Below, in pieces: positions 6,843 through 12,907 of a DNA stretch of 12,907 bases. Made by a program: the position numbers and the translations under genes. The stretch comes from Gammaproteobacteria bacterium. GTDB lineage: Bacteria; Pseudomonadota; Gammaproteobacteria; Xanthomonadales; Xanthomonadaceae. Position 1 is the stretch's first letter. Each line of letters starts with the position of its first letter. Below the pieces are notes generated by a model. That model worked only from the letters and a program-made list of their open reading frames with translations, searched no databases and had not been told where the DNA came from. The stretch spans positions 1 to 12,907 of the forward strand of contig JAAZHF010000279.1 in NCBI GenBank assembly GCA_012510865.1, given 5' to 3'.

Positions 6843-7670
6843 TTAGCCCACCGGCCCGGCGGCGCCGGCGTCCAGCGCCCGGCGCAGGGGCGACAGGAAC
6901 GCCGCGGCGGCTGCGGCGGCCCGTCCGCTTCCGGCGGCGTCCATGGCCTTGACGAGGGCGCTGCCGACCACGACCCCGTCGGCGTCCACCGCCATCGCCG
7001 CGGCGCTGGCGGCGTCGTGGATCCCGAAGCCGACCACCACCGGCACCGGGCTGCGGGCGCGGATCGCGCGCAGGTGGGCGGCCGCGGCTGCGGCATCCAG
7101 GCGCGCGGAGTCCCCGGTCACCCCGGCCATGCTCACGTAGTACAGGTAGCCCTGGGCGAGGCTGCAGAGCATCTGCATGCGTTCCTCGCCGGTGGTCGGC
7201 GAGGCCAGCAGCACGAGGGCGACGCCGTGGGCCGCGAAGGCCTCCCGGAATTCGCCGGCCTCCTCCGGCGGAAGGTCGACCAGCAGCACGCCGTCGACCC
7301 CGGCCTTCGCCGCGGCCGCGGCGAAGACCGTCGGCCCGCGGATCTCCACCGGGTTCAGGTAGCCCATGAGCGTGACCGGGGTGGCGTCGTCGCGCCGGCG
7401 GAACTCGCGCACCTGCTCCAGCACCCAGGCCATGCCGGCGCCCCGTGCCAGCGCCCGCTCGGAGCTGCGCTGGATGGTCGGGCCGTCGGCCATGGGGTCG
7501 GAGAACGGGACCCCGAGCTCGATCGCGTCCGCACCGGCCGCGACCATGGCGTGCATCACGGGCACGGTGTCCTCGAGCCCCGGGTCGCCGGCGGTGATGA
7601 AGGGCACCAGCGCCTTGCGGCCGGCGGCGCGCAGGGCCTCGAATCGGCGTGCGATGCGCTGGACGCTCAT
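6843..7670 (-). CDS. trpA: tryptophan synthase alpha chain
   Basis: TrpA splits indole-3-glycerol phosphate into indole and glyceraldehyde 3-phosphate, and passes indole through a tunnel to TrpB. The 275-residue TIM barrel includes catalytic Glu51 in [10 protein letters not shown] and Asp62 in MADGPTIQ, matching Glu49 and Asp60 of the E. coli enzyme. Other family motifs are FITAGDP (24-30), LMGYLNPV (101-108), VDLPPEE (131-137), YVSMAGVTG (178-186) and VGFGI (213-217). ATG 7670-7668 overlaps the trpB stop as ATGA and has purine-rich GAGGGGGTGGAGG just upstream. The in-frame extension upstream is trpB sequence in another frame. The C-terminus is Ala/Gly-rich. Confidence 0.98.
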   Translation of the reverse strand: MSVQRIARRFEALRAAGRKALVPFITAGDPGLEDTVPVMHAMVAAGADAIELGVPFSDPMADGPTIQRSSERALARGAGMAWVLEQVREFRRRDDATPVTLMGYLNPVEIRGPTVFAAAAAKAGVDGVLLVDLPPEEAGEFREAFAAHGVALVLLASPTTGEERMQMLCSLAQGYLYYVSMAGVTGDSARLDAAAAAAHLRAIRARSPVPVVVGFGIHDAASAAAMAVDADGVVVGSALVKAMDAAGSGRAAAAAAAFLSPLRRALDAGAAGPVG

Positions 7671-8881
7671 ACCTCCACCCCCTCGCGCGCGGCGATGGTG
7701 TGCACGTCCTTGTCGCCGCGCCCGGACAGGTTGCACAGCACCAGCGCGTCCGCGGGCATGTCGCGCGCCAGCTTGATGGCCTGGGCCACGGCGTGGCTCG
7801 ACTCCAGCGCCGCGAGGATGCCCTCGGTGCGCGCCAGCAGGTGGAAGGCCTCAAGCGCCTCGTCGTCGGTCACGCCGACGTACTCCGCCCGGCCGGTCTC
7901 TGCGAGGAAGGCGTGCTCGGGTCCCACCCCCGGATAGTCCAGCCCGGCCGAGACCGAGTGCGTCTCGACCACCTGGCCGTCGTCGTCGCACAGCACGTAG
8001 GTCCGGTTGCCGTGCAGCACGCCCACGCGCCCGGCGGAGATCGAGGCCGCGTGCCGGCCGCTGGCGATGCCCTCGCCCGCCGCCTCGGCGCCGACCAGGC
8101 GCACGCCGGGGTCGTTGAGGAAGGCGTGGAAGATGCCGATGGCGTTGCTCCCGCCACCCACGCAGGCGGTGACCACGTCGGGCAGGCGCCCGTGGCGCTC
8201 CAGCATCTGCGCGCGCGCCTCCTTGCCGACCACCGCGTTGAAGTCGCGCACCATGCGCGGATACGGGTCGGGTCCGGCGACCGTGCCGATGATGTAGAAG
8301 GTGTCGCGCACGTTCGTGACCCAGTCGCGCATGGCCTCGTTGAGCGCGTCCTTGAGCGTGGCCGACCCGCTGGTCACCGGCACCACGGTCGCGCCCAGCA
8401 GCTTCATGCGGAAGACGTTGATCTTCTGCCGCTCGATGTCGGTCGCGCCCATGTAGACCACGCACTCCAGGCCCAGGCGAGCGGCCACGGTGGCGCTGGC
8501 CACGCCGTGCTGCCCGGCGCCGGTCTCGGCGATGATGCGGGTCTTGCCCCTGCGGCTGGCGAGCAGCGCCTGGCCGATGGTGTTGTTGATCTTGTGCGCG
8601 CCGGTGTGGTTCAGGTCCTCGCGCTTGAGCAGGATGCGCGCGCCGCCGACGTGGCGCGACAGGCCGGTCGCCTCGTAGATCGGGCTCGGGCGTCCGCCGT
8701 AGTCGGCGAGGTCGGCCTCGAAGGCGGCGACGAAGCCCGGGTCCGCGCGCGCGGCGTCGTAGGCCGCGGCCAGCTCCTGCAGGGGGCCCGCCAGGGTCTC
8801 GGCCACGAAGCGGCCGCCGTGGCGGCCGAAGTGGCCCGCCGCGTCGGGGAAGGCGTGGTAGTCGATGGGCATGTCGGTCAT
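7667..8881 (-). CDS. trpB: tryptophan synthase beta chain
   Basis: TrpB is the pyridoxal-phosphate enzyme that joins indole with L-serine to give tryptophan. It has 404 residues, close to the usual length. The PLP lysine is Lys97 in the TrpB signature [11 protein letters not shown] (90-100), catalytic Glu119 lies in AETGAGQHG, and the phosphate-binding loop is GGGSNA (242-247). The conserved [19 protein letters not shown] (308-326) is intact. ATG 8881-8879 overlaps the trpF stop as ATGA and follows GGAGAG seven bases upstream; a second ATG at codon 4 is a less likely start. It sits between trpF and trpA, so the three genes are probably co-transcribed. Confidence 0.98.
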   Translation of the reverse strand: MTDMPIDYHAFPDAAGHFGRHGGRFVAETLAGPLQELAAAYDAARADPGFVAAFEADLADYGGRPSPIYEATGLSRHVGGARILLKREDLNHTGAHKINNTIGQALLASRRGKTRIIAETGAGQHGVASATVAARLGLECVVYMGATDIERQKINVFRMKLLGATVVPVTSGSATLKDALNEAMRDWVTNVRDTFYIIGTVAGPDPYPRMVRDFNAVVGKEARAQMLERHGRLPDVVTACVGGGSNAIGIFHAFLNDPGVRLVGAEAAGEGIASGRHAASISAGRVGVLHGNRTYVLCDDDGQVVETHSVSAGLDYPGVGPEHAFLAETGRAEYVGVTDDEALEAFHLLARTEGILAALESSHAVAQAIKLARDMPADALVLCNLSGRGDKDVHTIAAREGVEV

Positions 8882-9561
8882 GGGGTCTCTCCGGAGCCCG
8901 GCGCGCTCGCGTCGGGACTGCAGTCGGCTCGCCGGACTTCGGCGACGAAGGCGCGCATCAGCTCGCCGTCCTTGCGGCCCGGCGCCGCCTCGATCCCGCT
9001 GCTGACGTCGACGCCCCAGGGCCGGGTGCGGACGACGGCATCATTGACGTTCCGGGGCGACAGGCCGCCCGACAGCAGGAAGGGGCGCGACAGGCCCGCC
9101 GGCAGCGCCGCCCAGTCGAAGCAGCGGCCGCTGCCGCCGTCGTGGCCGCCGCCGTGGCTGTCGAACAGGAAGCCCGCTGCGTCCGGGTACGCGGCCTGCA
9201 GCGCGGCGGCGTCGGGCGGCGTGCCCCCGCCCATCGCGACCGCCTTCACGTAGGGAAGGTCGAAGCGCCGGCAGAAGGCGCCGTCCTCGTCGCCGTGGAA
9301 CTGGAGGAGCCCGGGCCGAAGCAGCCGGACCACCTCGCGCACCTCCCCGGCGCTGTTGTCGCGGAACACCGCGACCACGTCCACCAGCGGCGCCAGCGCG
9401 GCGCGCAGCGCGCGCGCCTCGGCCGCACGCAGCTGGCGCGGGCTGTCTTGGGCGAACACGAAGCCCACGGCGTCCACGCCCAGCTCCCCCGCCAGCCGTA
9501 CGTCGCCGGCGCGGGCCATGCCGCAGAACTTGATGCGGGTTCGATGGGGAGTGCGTGGCAT
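8878..9561 (-). CDS. trpF: phosphoribosylanthranilate isomerase
   Basis: TrpF performs the Amadori rearrangement of phosphoribosylanthranilate to CdRP in tryptophan synthesis. The 227-residue TIM barrel has catalytic Cys13 (RIKFCGMA), general acid Asp134 (FLFDSHGGG), the loop QFHGDED (87-93), LLSGGLSP (162-169) and the phosphate-binding DVSSGIE (185-191). ATG 9561-9559 lies one base after the truA stop (TGA-T-ATG) and has little Shine-Dalgarno, implying coupled translation with truA. The reading frame upstream is truA in another frame. The last 16 residues (about [15 protein letters not shown]) form a polar tail beyond the barrel. The truA-trpF adjacency is common in gammaproteobacteria. Confidence 0.97.
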   Translation of the reverse strand: MPRTPHRTRIKFCGMARAGDVRLAGELGVDAVGFVFAQDSPRQLRAAEARALRAALAPLVDVVAVFRDNSAGEVREVVRLLRPGLLQFHGDEDGAFCRRFDLPYVKAVAMGGGTPPDAAALQAAYPDAAGFLFDSHGGGHDGGSGRCFDWAALPAGLSRPFLLSGGLSPRNVNDAVVRTRPWGVDVSSGIEAAPGRKDGELMRAFVAEVRRADCSPDASAPGSGETP

Positions 9562-9562
9562 A

Positions 9563-10387
9563 TCAGGGACGCGGGAGCTGGAGGATGGAGCACGGCGCGC
9601 CGGCGCCAAGGCTGACCTCGGCCGGCAGGCCGAAGCCGTCGGGATAGAGCGGACCGAGGAAGACCAGGCCGCCCGCGGGCGCCGTCGGTCCGGCGAGGCG
9701 GCGATCGCGCGCATGCAGCACCTCGGCGATCCACGGCTCCGGGCGCGCGCCGGCCCCGACCTCGAGCAGCGAACCCACGATGTTGCGGACCATATGATGC
9801 AGGAACGCGTTGGCCCGGACCTCGACCGCGACCACGTCCCCTTCGCGGCTGACCTGGATCTCCTGCAGTTCGCGCCGGGCGTGGGGCGCCTGGCACTGCA
9901 CGGTGCGGAAGGAGGAGAAGTCGTTCTCGCCCACCAGCGCCTGGGCGGCGCGGTGCATGGCCTCGGCATCGAGCGGGCGCGGCGTCCAGGCCAGGTACTG
10001 GCGACCCAGGGCCGGCCGCACGGCACGGTTGAGGATGGCGTAGCGGTAGCGGCGCGCGCGCGCGGAGAAGCGCGCATTGAAGCCTTCGTCCACCGCCTGG
10101 CACCAGCGTACCGACATCGACGGCGGCAGCAGCGAGGTGGTGCCCAGCATCCAGTTGCGCGGACTGCGCTCCGCCTCGCTGTCGAAATGCACCACCTGGC
10201 AGCGGGCGTGGACGCCGGCGTCGGTGCGGCCGGCGCAGGTGGTGGCGACCGGGGCGTCGGCCACCCGGGACAGCGCCGTCTCCAGCGCCGCCTGCAGCGT
10301 CTGGTTGCTCTCCACGCCGGCCTGCGTCAGGCGCTGCCAGCCCAGGAAGTCGCCGCCGTCGTATTCGATGCCCAGGGCGTAGCGCAT
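9563..10387 (-). CDS. truA: tRNA pseudouridine(38-40) synthase TruA
   Basis: TruA makes pseudouridine at positions 38, 39 and 40 of the anticodon arm of many tRNAs. The 274-residue product has the catalytic aspartate Asp56 in [11 protein letters not shown] (E. coli Asp60). It also has [19 protein letters not shown] sequence ([14 protein letters not shown]) and [13 protein letters not shown], all typical of TruA. ATG 10387-10385 ([12 protein letters not shown]) is chosen as it matches the usual N-terminus; an in-frame GTG three codons earlier (10396-10394) is a possible alternative. The nearest purine-rich GGAGGT is 25 or more bases upstream, at the tip of a hairpin, so the start signal is unusual. 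It follows fimV by about 43 bases. Confidence 0.97.
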   Translation of the reverse strand: MRYALGIEYDGGDFLGWQRLTQAGVESNQTLQAALETALSRVADAPVATTCAGRTDAGVHARCQVVHFDSEAERSPRNWMLGTTSLLPPSMSVRWCQAVDEGFNARFSARARRYRYAILNRAVRPALGRQYLAWTPRPLDAEAMHRAAQALVGENDFSSFRTVQCQAPHARRELQEIQVSREGDVVAVEVRANAFLHHMVRNIVGSLLEVGAGARPEPWIAEVLHARDRRLAGPTAPAGGLVFLGPLYPDGFGLPAEVSLGAGAPCSILQLPRP

Positions 10388-10399
10388 GGCGTCCACGGA

Positions 10400-10429
10400 C
10401 CGGGCGCCGCGGACCTCCGCGGCGCCCGG
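10400..10429. repeat. perfect 14-bp inverted repeat between fimV and truA
   Basis: CCGGGCGCCGCGGA (10400-10413) is exactly reverse-complemented at 10416-10429, with CC between the arms. It begins right after the fimV stop (10433-10431) and ends 12 bases before the truA ATG. On the mRNA the apex reads GGAGGU, a strong Shine-Dalgarno sequence partly held in the stem. No T-run follows, so it is not a classical terminator. It may lower read-through into truA, stabilise the fimV 3' end, or bring the GGAGG closer to the truA start when folded. The structure is seen directly; the role is inference. Confidence 0.85.
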
Positions 10430-10430
10430 A

Positions 10431-12239
10431 TCAGGCGATCCCGTCCAGGATCCGGGTGGCTTCGGCCCGCGCCGCCGGGTCGCCGGCGTCGGCCACCTCG
10501 CGGAGCAGGTCGCGGGCCGTCTCGACGTCGCCGAGGTCGATGTAGGCGCGGGCCAGTTCGATGCGCTCGACGCCCCCCGGCGCGGGGTTCAGCGAGGCGA
10601 TCACGGCGGCGTCGACCGCTTCGAGGGCCTCCCGGTGCGCGGCGCCGGGCGACTGCCCCGAAGGAAGCGAGGCGGCTTCCGGTGCGCCGTCCGCGTGCCA
10701 GGTCGGCGCGGTGCGCGCCGCCGGCGGGGCCTCCGGGACCGGCGGCTTCGCGGCGGGCGTCGACGGGCCGCTGGCCGACGTGGCCGCGGCCAGGGTGGCG
10801 GCGTCGAAGCGCGGCCGCGGCGTCGACCGCGGCGAGCGGCGCAGCAGCAGCCAGGCCATAAGGCCCACCAGCAGCAGGCCCGCCCCGATCCATGCCCAGG
10901 GAAGGCCCGCGGCGTCACCCGCCTGGGCCGCCGGCGCGTTCGCCAGCCGCTCCTGCACCGCGGCGAGCTCGCTGTCCTTCAGTTCGATCAGCTGTGCCTG
11001 CTGCGACTGCAGGCGCTCGAGGTCGGCCACGCGGGCCTTGAGCTCGGCCACCTCGGCCTCGCGCGCGGCCAGCGTCTCCTGGTTCTGTTGCAGTTCCTGT
11101 TGCAGTTCCTGTCGCAGCATCTCGCCCTCGCCACCGGCCTGGATGCCGGATCGTACGCCTGCCTCGCGGCCCTCGCCGGCCGCCGGCGGCACGATCTCCA
11201 GGCGGGCGTCGGCGACCCGCGGCCCGCCGGCGCGGCCGCCGCTGCCGTCCCCGGCCACCGCGGCTCCCGCCTCGCCGGAGGCCGCGGCCTCCGGCAGCGG
11301 GGCCGGCTCGATCATCTCCCGCCACGCGGCGATCTGTTCGCGCATCAGCGCGCGCGACTCCGCCAGGTCGAGGCCCGCGATCTCGCTGCGATCGGGGATG
11401 CGCAGCACCGCGCCCTGCCGGACCAGGTTCAGGTTGTTGGCGATGAAGGCCTCGGGATTGGCCCTGAACAACGCGACGACGGCCTGCTCGCGCCGGATGC
11501 CGTCGCCGACCAGGCGCTGGGCGATCTCGCCGAGGGTCTCGCCGGCCTGCACCGGCCCGTACTCGCCTTCCGGCCCGGGACGCGCAGGCGGGGGCGCGGG
11601 CGCGGGCACCGGCGCGGCGGCCACCGCCTCCGCGGGCGCATCGTCGCCGGCGGCCGCGTTCGCGCCCGCATCGCCCGCTTCGGCCGGGGCCCCATCGTTC
11701 GCGGACCCGGGGTCCTGCGCCAGCGCCTCCCCGGCCACCGGCCCCGGCGGGCGGACGATGGTTCCCGACGGCGCGGCGGACGGAGCCTCGATCGCGGGCT
11801 GTGCGGGCGCGGCCACCGTCTGCGGTGCGTCGACCAGGGCCGAATACTCGCGCACGAGGCGCCCCTGGCCCCAGTCCACCTCGACCAGGAAGGTGAGCAT
11901 CGGCTGGGTGACGGGTTCGCGCGTGGTGACCCGGATCACCGGATTACCGCGGACGTCGAGCGCGACGCTGAACTCCAGCCCCGAAAGCACCGCGTCCGGC
12001 GCGGGGAGGCCGATGCGGCGGAAGGTGTCGGGGCTCGCAAGTCGCGCGCTCAGCGCGTCGAGCTCGGCCGGATCGCTGGAGATCACCTGGATCTCGGCGA
12101 GCAGCGGCTCGCCGGCGCGCGACTTCACCTCGATGCGCCCGAGCCCCAGCGCCAGCGCCTGGCCGGCGCACAGCAGGAGCACCAGCCCGAAGGCGGCCGC
12201 CCATGCCATGGCGCGTGTGGATCGCAGCTTGATGGTCAC
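10431..12239 (-). CDS. fimV: FimV-like polar hub / type IV pilus assembly protein
   Basis: FimV proteins are inner-membrane polar scaffolds needed for type IV pilus function and twitching in Pseudomonas and relatives. This 602-residue protein has a signal peptide (1-30, ending QALA), the FimV N-terminal domain (31-137, [16 protein letters not shown]), a Pro/Ala-rich linker, a LysM-like peptidoglycan-binding segment (about 227-283, [16 protein letters not shown]...VLRIPD), a Gln/Glu-rich coiled coil (373-436) and one transmembrane helix (446-466). A cytoplasmic linker leads to the FimV C-terminal motif (559-602, [21 protein letters not shown]). GTG 12239-12237 is chosen: it gives a proper basic n-region and follows GGGGG by five bases; ATG 12209 is less likely. 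It is much shorter than P. aeruginosa FimV (over 900 aa). Confidence 0.92.
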   Translation of the reverse strand: MTIKLRSTRAMAWAAAFGLVLLLCAGQALALGLGRIEVKSRAGEPLLAEIQVISSDPAELDALSARLASPDTFRRIGLPAPDAVLSGLEFSVALDVRGNPVIRVTTREPVTQPMLTFLVEVDWGQGRLVREYSALVDAPQTVAAPAQPAIEAPSAAPSGTIVRPPGPVAGEALAQDPGSANDGAPAEAGDAGANAAAGDDAPAEAVAAAPVPAPAPPPARPGPEGEYGPVQAGETLGEIAQRLVGDGIRREQAVVALFRANPEAFIANNLNLVRQGAVLRIPDRSEIAGLDLAESRALMREQIAAWREMIEPAPLPEAAASGEAGAAVAGDGSGGRAGGPRVADARLEIVPPAAGEGREAGVRSGIQAGGEGEMLRQELQQELQQNQETLAAREAEVAELKARVADLERLQSQQAQLIELKDSELAAVQERLANAPAAQAGDAAGLPWAWIGAGLLLVGLMAWLLLRRSPRSTPRPRFDAATLAAATSASGPSTPAAKPPVPEAPPAARTAPTWHADGAPEAASLPSGQSPGAAHREALEAVDAAVIASLNPAPGGVERIELARAYIDLGDVETARDLLREVADAGDPAARAEATRILDGIA

Positions 12240-12264
12240 GCATTCCCCCGCCGATATCCCCGAG

Positions 12265-12294
12265 ACTCTAGCCGCGCGGGGCCGCGATTGGCAA
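12265..12294 (-). promoter_or_regulatory. sigma70-like promoter for fimV (and the genes after it)
   Basis: Read on the minus strand, TTGCCA (12294-12289) and TAGAGT (12270-12265) are separated by 18 bases, matching five and four of six consensus positions. A start a few bases downstream would leave a leader of roughly 20 bases before the fimV GTG. It is the best promoter-like site in the window, and could drive fimV-truA-trpFBA-accD-glmM, which have no evident promoter between them. Confidence 0.5.
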
Positions 12295-12406
12295 TGACCG
12301 GGCCCGGCGCCGCAGCGCCGCGCGGTCGCGCGCGCGGGCGCCGGATGGCGCTATCGTCGCGCTTGCACCGGCACCGGCCAGGCGCCACCGATCGAGGGAA
12401 GACGGC
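12295..12406. other. divergent spacer between fimV and the transporter gene
   Basis: This GC-rich spacer separates the two divergent genes. It contains a 6-bp inverted repeat CGGCGC/GCGCCG (12305-12320), a (CG)5 run at 12327-12336, and a plus-strand TATCGT (12352-12357) that could be a weak -10 without an obvious -35. GAGGGA ends seven bases before the transporter ATG. No operator recognisable as a known regulator site was seen. Confidence 0.4.
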
Positions 12407-12907
12407 ATGCATACGGCAGTTGCGAAGCAGGGCGATTTCGCAGGCAGCGACCGCCTGCTCTTCGGGCTGGTCCTCGGGGTCCTGACCTTCTGGCTGTTTG
12501 CCCAGTCGACGCTGAACATCGCCCCGGCGATGGCCGCCGACCTCGGCGTCGCGGCCGGCCTGATGAACATCGCGGTGGCCGCCGCCGCGCTGTTCTCCGG
12601 CATCTTCACGGTCGTGTTCGGCGGCCTCGCGGACCGCGTGGGACGGCTGCGCATGGTGCGCATCGGGTTCCAGCTGGCGATCGCCGGCTCGCTGCTGATC
12701 GCCCTGGCGCCGGCAGGCACGCCGGGCGCCGCGATGCTGCTGTCGGGACGCGCGCTCCAGGGCCTGTCCGCCGCCTGCATCCTGCCGGCGAGCCTGGCCC
12801 TGGTGAAGACGTGCTGGGGCGGCGCGGACCGCCAGCGCGCGATCAGCCTCTGGTCGATGGGCGCCTGGGGCGGCGCCGGCATCTTCAAGATGGCCTCGGC
12901 GCTGGGC
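12407..12907 (+). CDS. MFS transporter, NorB/QacA-like drug efflux family, N-terminal part
   Basis: The first 167 codons of a major facilitator superfamily proton-coupled antiporter in the inner membrane; the gene runs off the window. Four or five hydrophobic helices are visible (about 17-36, 53-73, 84-102, 107-133 and one starting near 147). MFS motif A appears as GGLADRVGRLRM (72-83) between helices 2 and 3. RALQGLSAACILPASLALV (115-133) and the ISLWSMGAWGGAGIF stretch (146-160) recall staphylococcal NorB-type 14-helix multidrug exporters, by memory rather than alignment. ATG 12407-12409 follows GAGGGA at seven bases. It is transcribed away from fimV and is unrelated to it in function. Substrate is unknown. 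Confidence 0.88.
   Translation, partial: MHTAVAKQGDFAGSDRLLFGLVLGVLTFWLFAQSTLNIAPAMAADLGVAAGLMNIAVAAAALFSGIFTVVFGGLADRVGRLRMVRIGFQLAIAGSLLIALAPAGTPGAAMLLSGRALQGLSAACILPASLALVKTCWGGADRQRAISLWSMGAWGGAGIFKMASALG

Noticed and set aside
9011..9178. Gly/His-rich loop in TrpF ([12 protein letters not shown]) as an unusual metal-binding insert
   Set aside because: Many TrpF proteins have a similar Gly-rich loop after the catalytic aspartate, so it is not unusual.
7649..9253. Plus-strand open frame (534 codons) opposite trpB and trpF
   Set aside because: Antisense shadow; the minus-strand genes carry intact active-site residues throughout.
12327..12336. Alternating CG run as a Z-DNA or regulatory element
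   Set aside because: Only ten bases long in very GC-rich DNA; expected by chance.
10386..12485. Plus-strand open frame (699 codons) opposite fimV running into the transporter gene
   Set aside because: It is in a different frame from the transporter, crosses the divergent spacer, and its translation is Arg/Gly/Ala-rich with no domain; fimV on the other strand has a complete domain order.
1..12907. CRISPR arrays, insertion sequences, toxin-antitoxin or phage defence genes
   Set aside because: No spaced direct repeats, transposase motifs, terminal inverted repeats or small paired genes were found; the coding space is filled by recognised genes.

Overview
The window is GC-rich (estimated by eye near 70%) chromosomal DNA from a gammaproteobacterium, most likely Xanthomonadaceae/Lysobacteraceae (Lysobacter, Luteimonas or a relative). 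I infer this from the order tpiA-secG-tRNA-Leu-nuoABCD, separate nuoC and nuoD genes, fimV-truA-trpF adjacency, and protein sequences that resemble the Xanthomonas versions. Genus is not settled. No mobile element, CRISPR array, phage gene or rRNA was seen.

Layout, read along the minus strand from right to left. A promoter-like site (12265-12294) precedes fimV (polar/type IV pilus scaffold protein). Then follow truA (tRNA pseudouridine synthase), trpF-trpB-trpA (last steps of tryptophan synthesis), accD (acetyl-CoA carboxylase beta subunit) and glmM (phosphoglucosamine mutase). These genes are packed very tightly: trpF/trpB, trpB/trpA and accD/glmM overlap by 3-4 bases. After a 77-base gap comes a non-haem iron oxygenase of the isopenicillin N synthase family. 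A 16-bp perfect inverted repeat follows, then tpiA, secG, tRNA-Leu(GAG), and the start of the complex I operon nuoA-nuoB-nuoC-nuoD, with nuoD running off the left edge. The only plus-strand gene is an MFS drug-efflux-like transporter that diverges from fimV and runs off the right edge.

The minus-strand genes are housekeeping: respiration, protein export, glycolysis, cell-wall precursor, fatty-acid and tryptophan synthesis, and tRNA modification. The accessory-looking genes are the oxygenase, whose substrate cannot be read from sequence, and the partial transporter. All gaps between genes are shorter than 170 bases.

I do not see a convincing undescribed system. The items most worth a second look are the embedded oxygenase, two strong intergenic hairpins (10400-10429, with a Shine-Dalgarno-like sequence at its apex, and 3463-3500), the trpFBA-accD-glmM arrangement, and the hairpin-rich leader between tRNA-Leu and nuoA.
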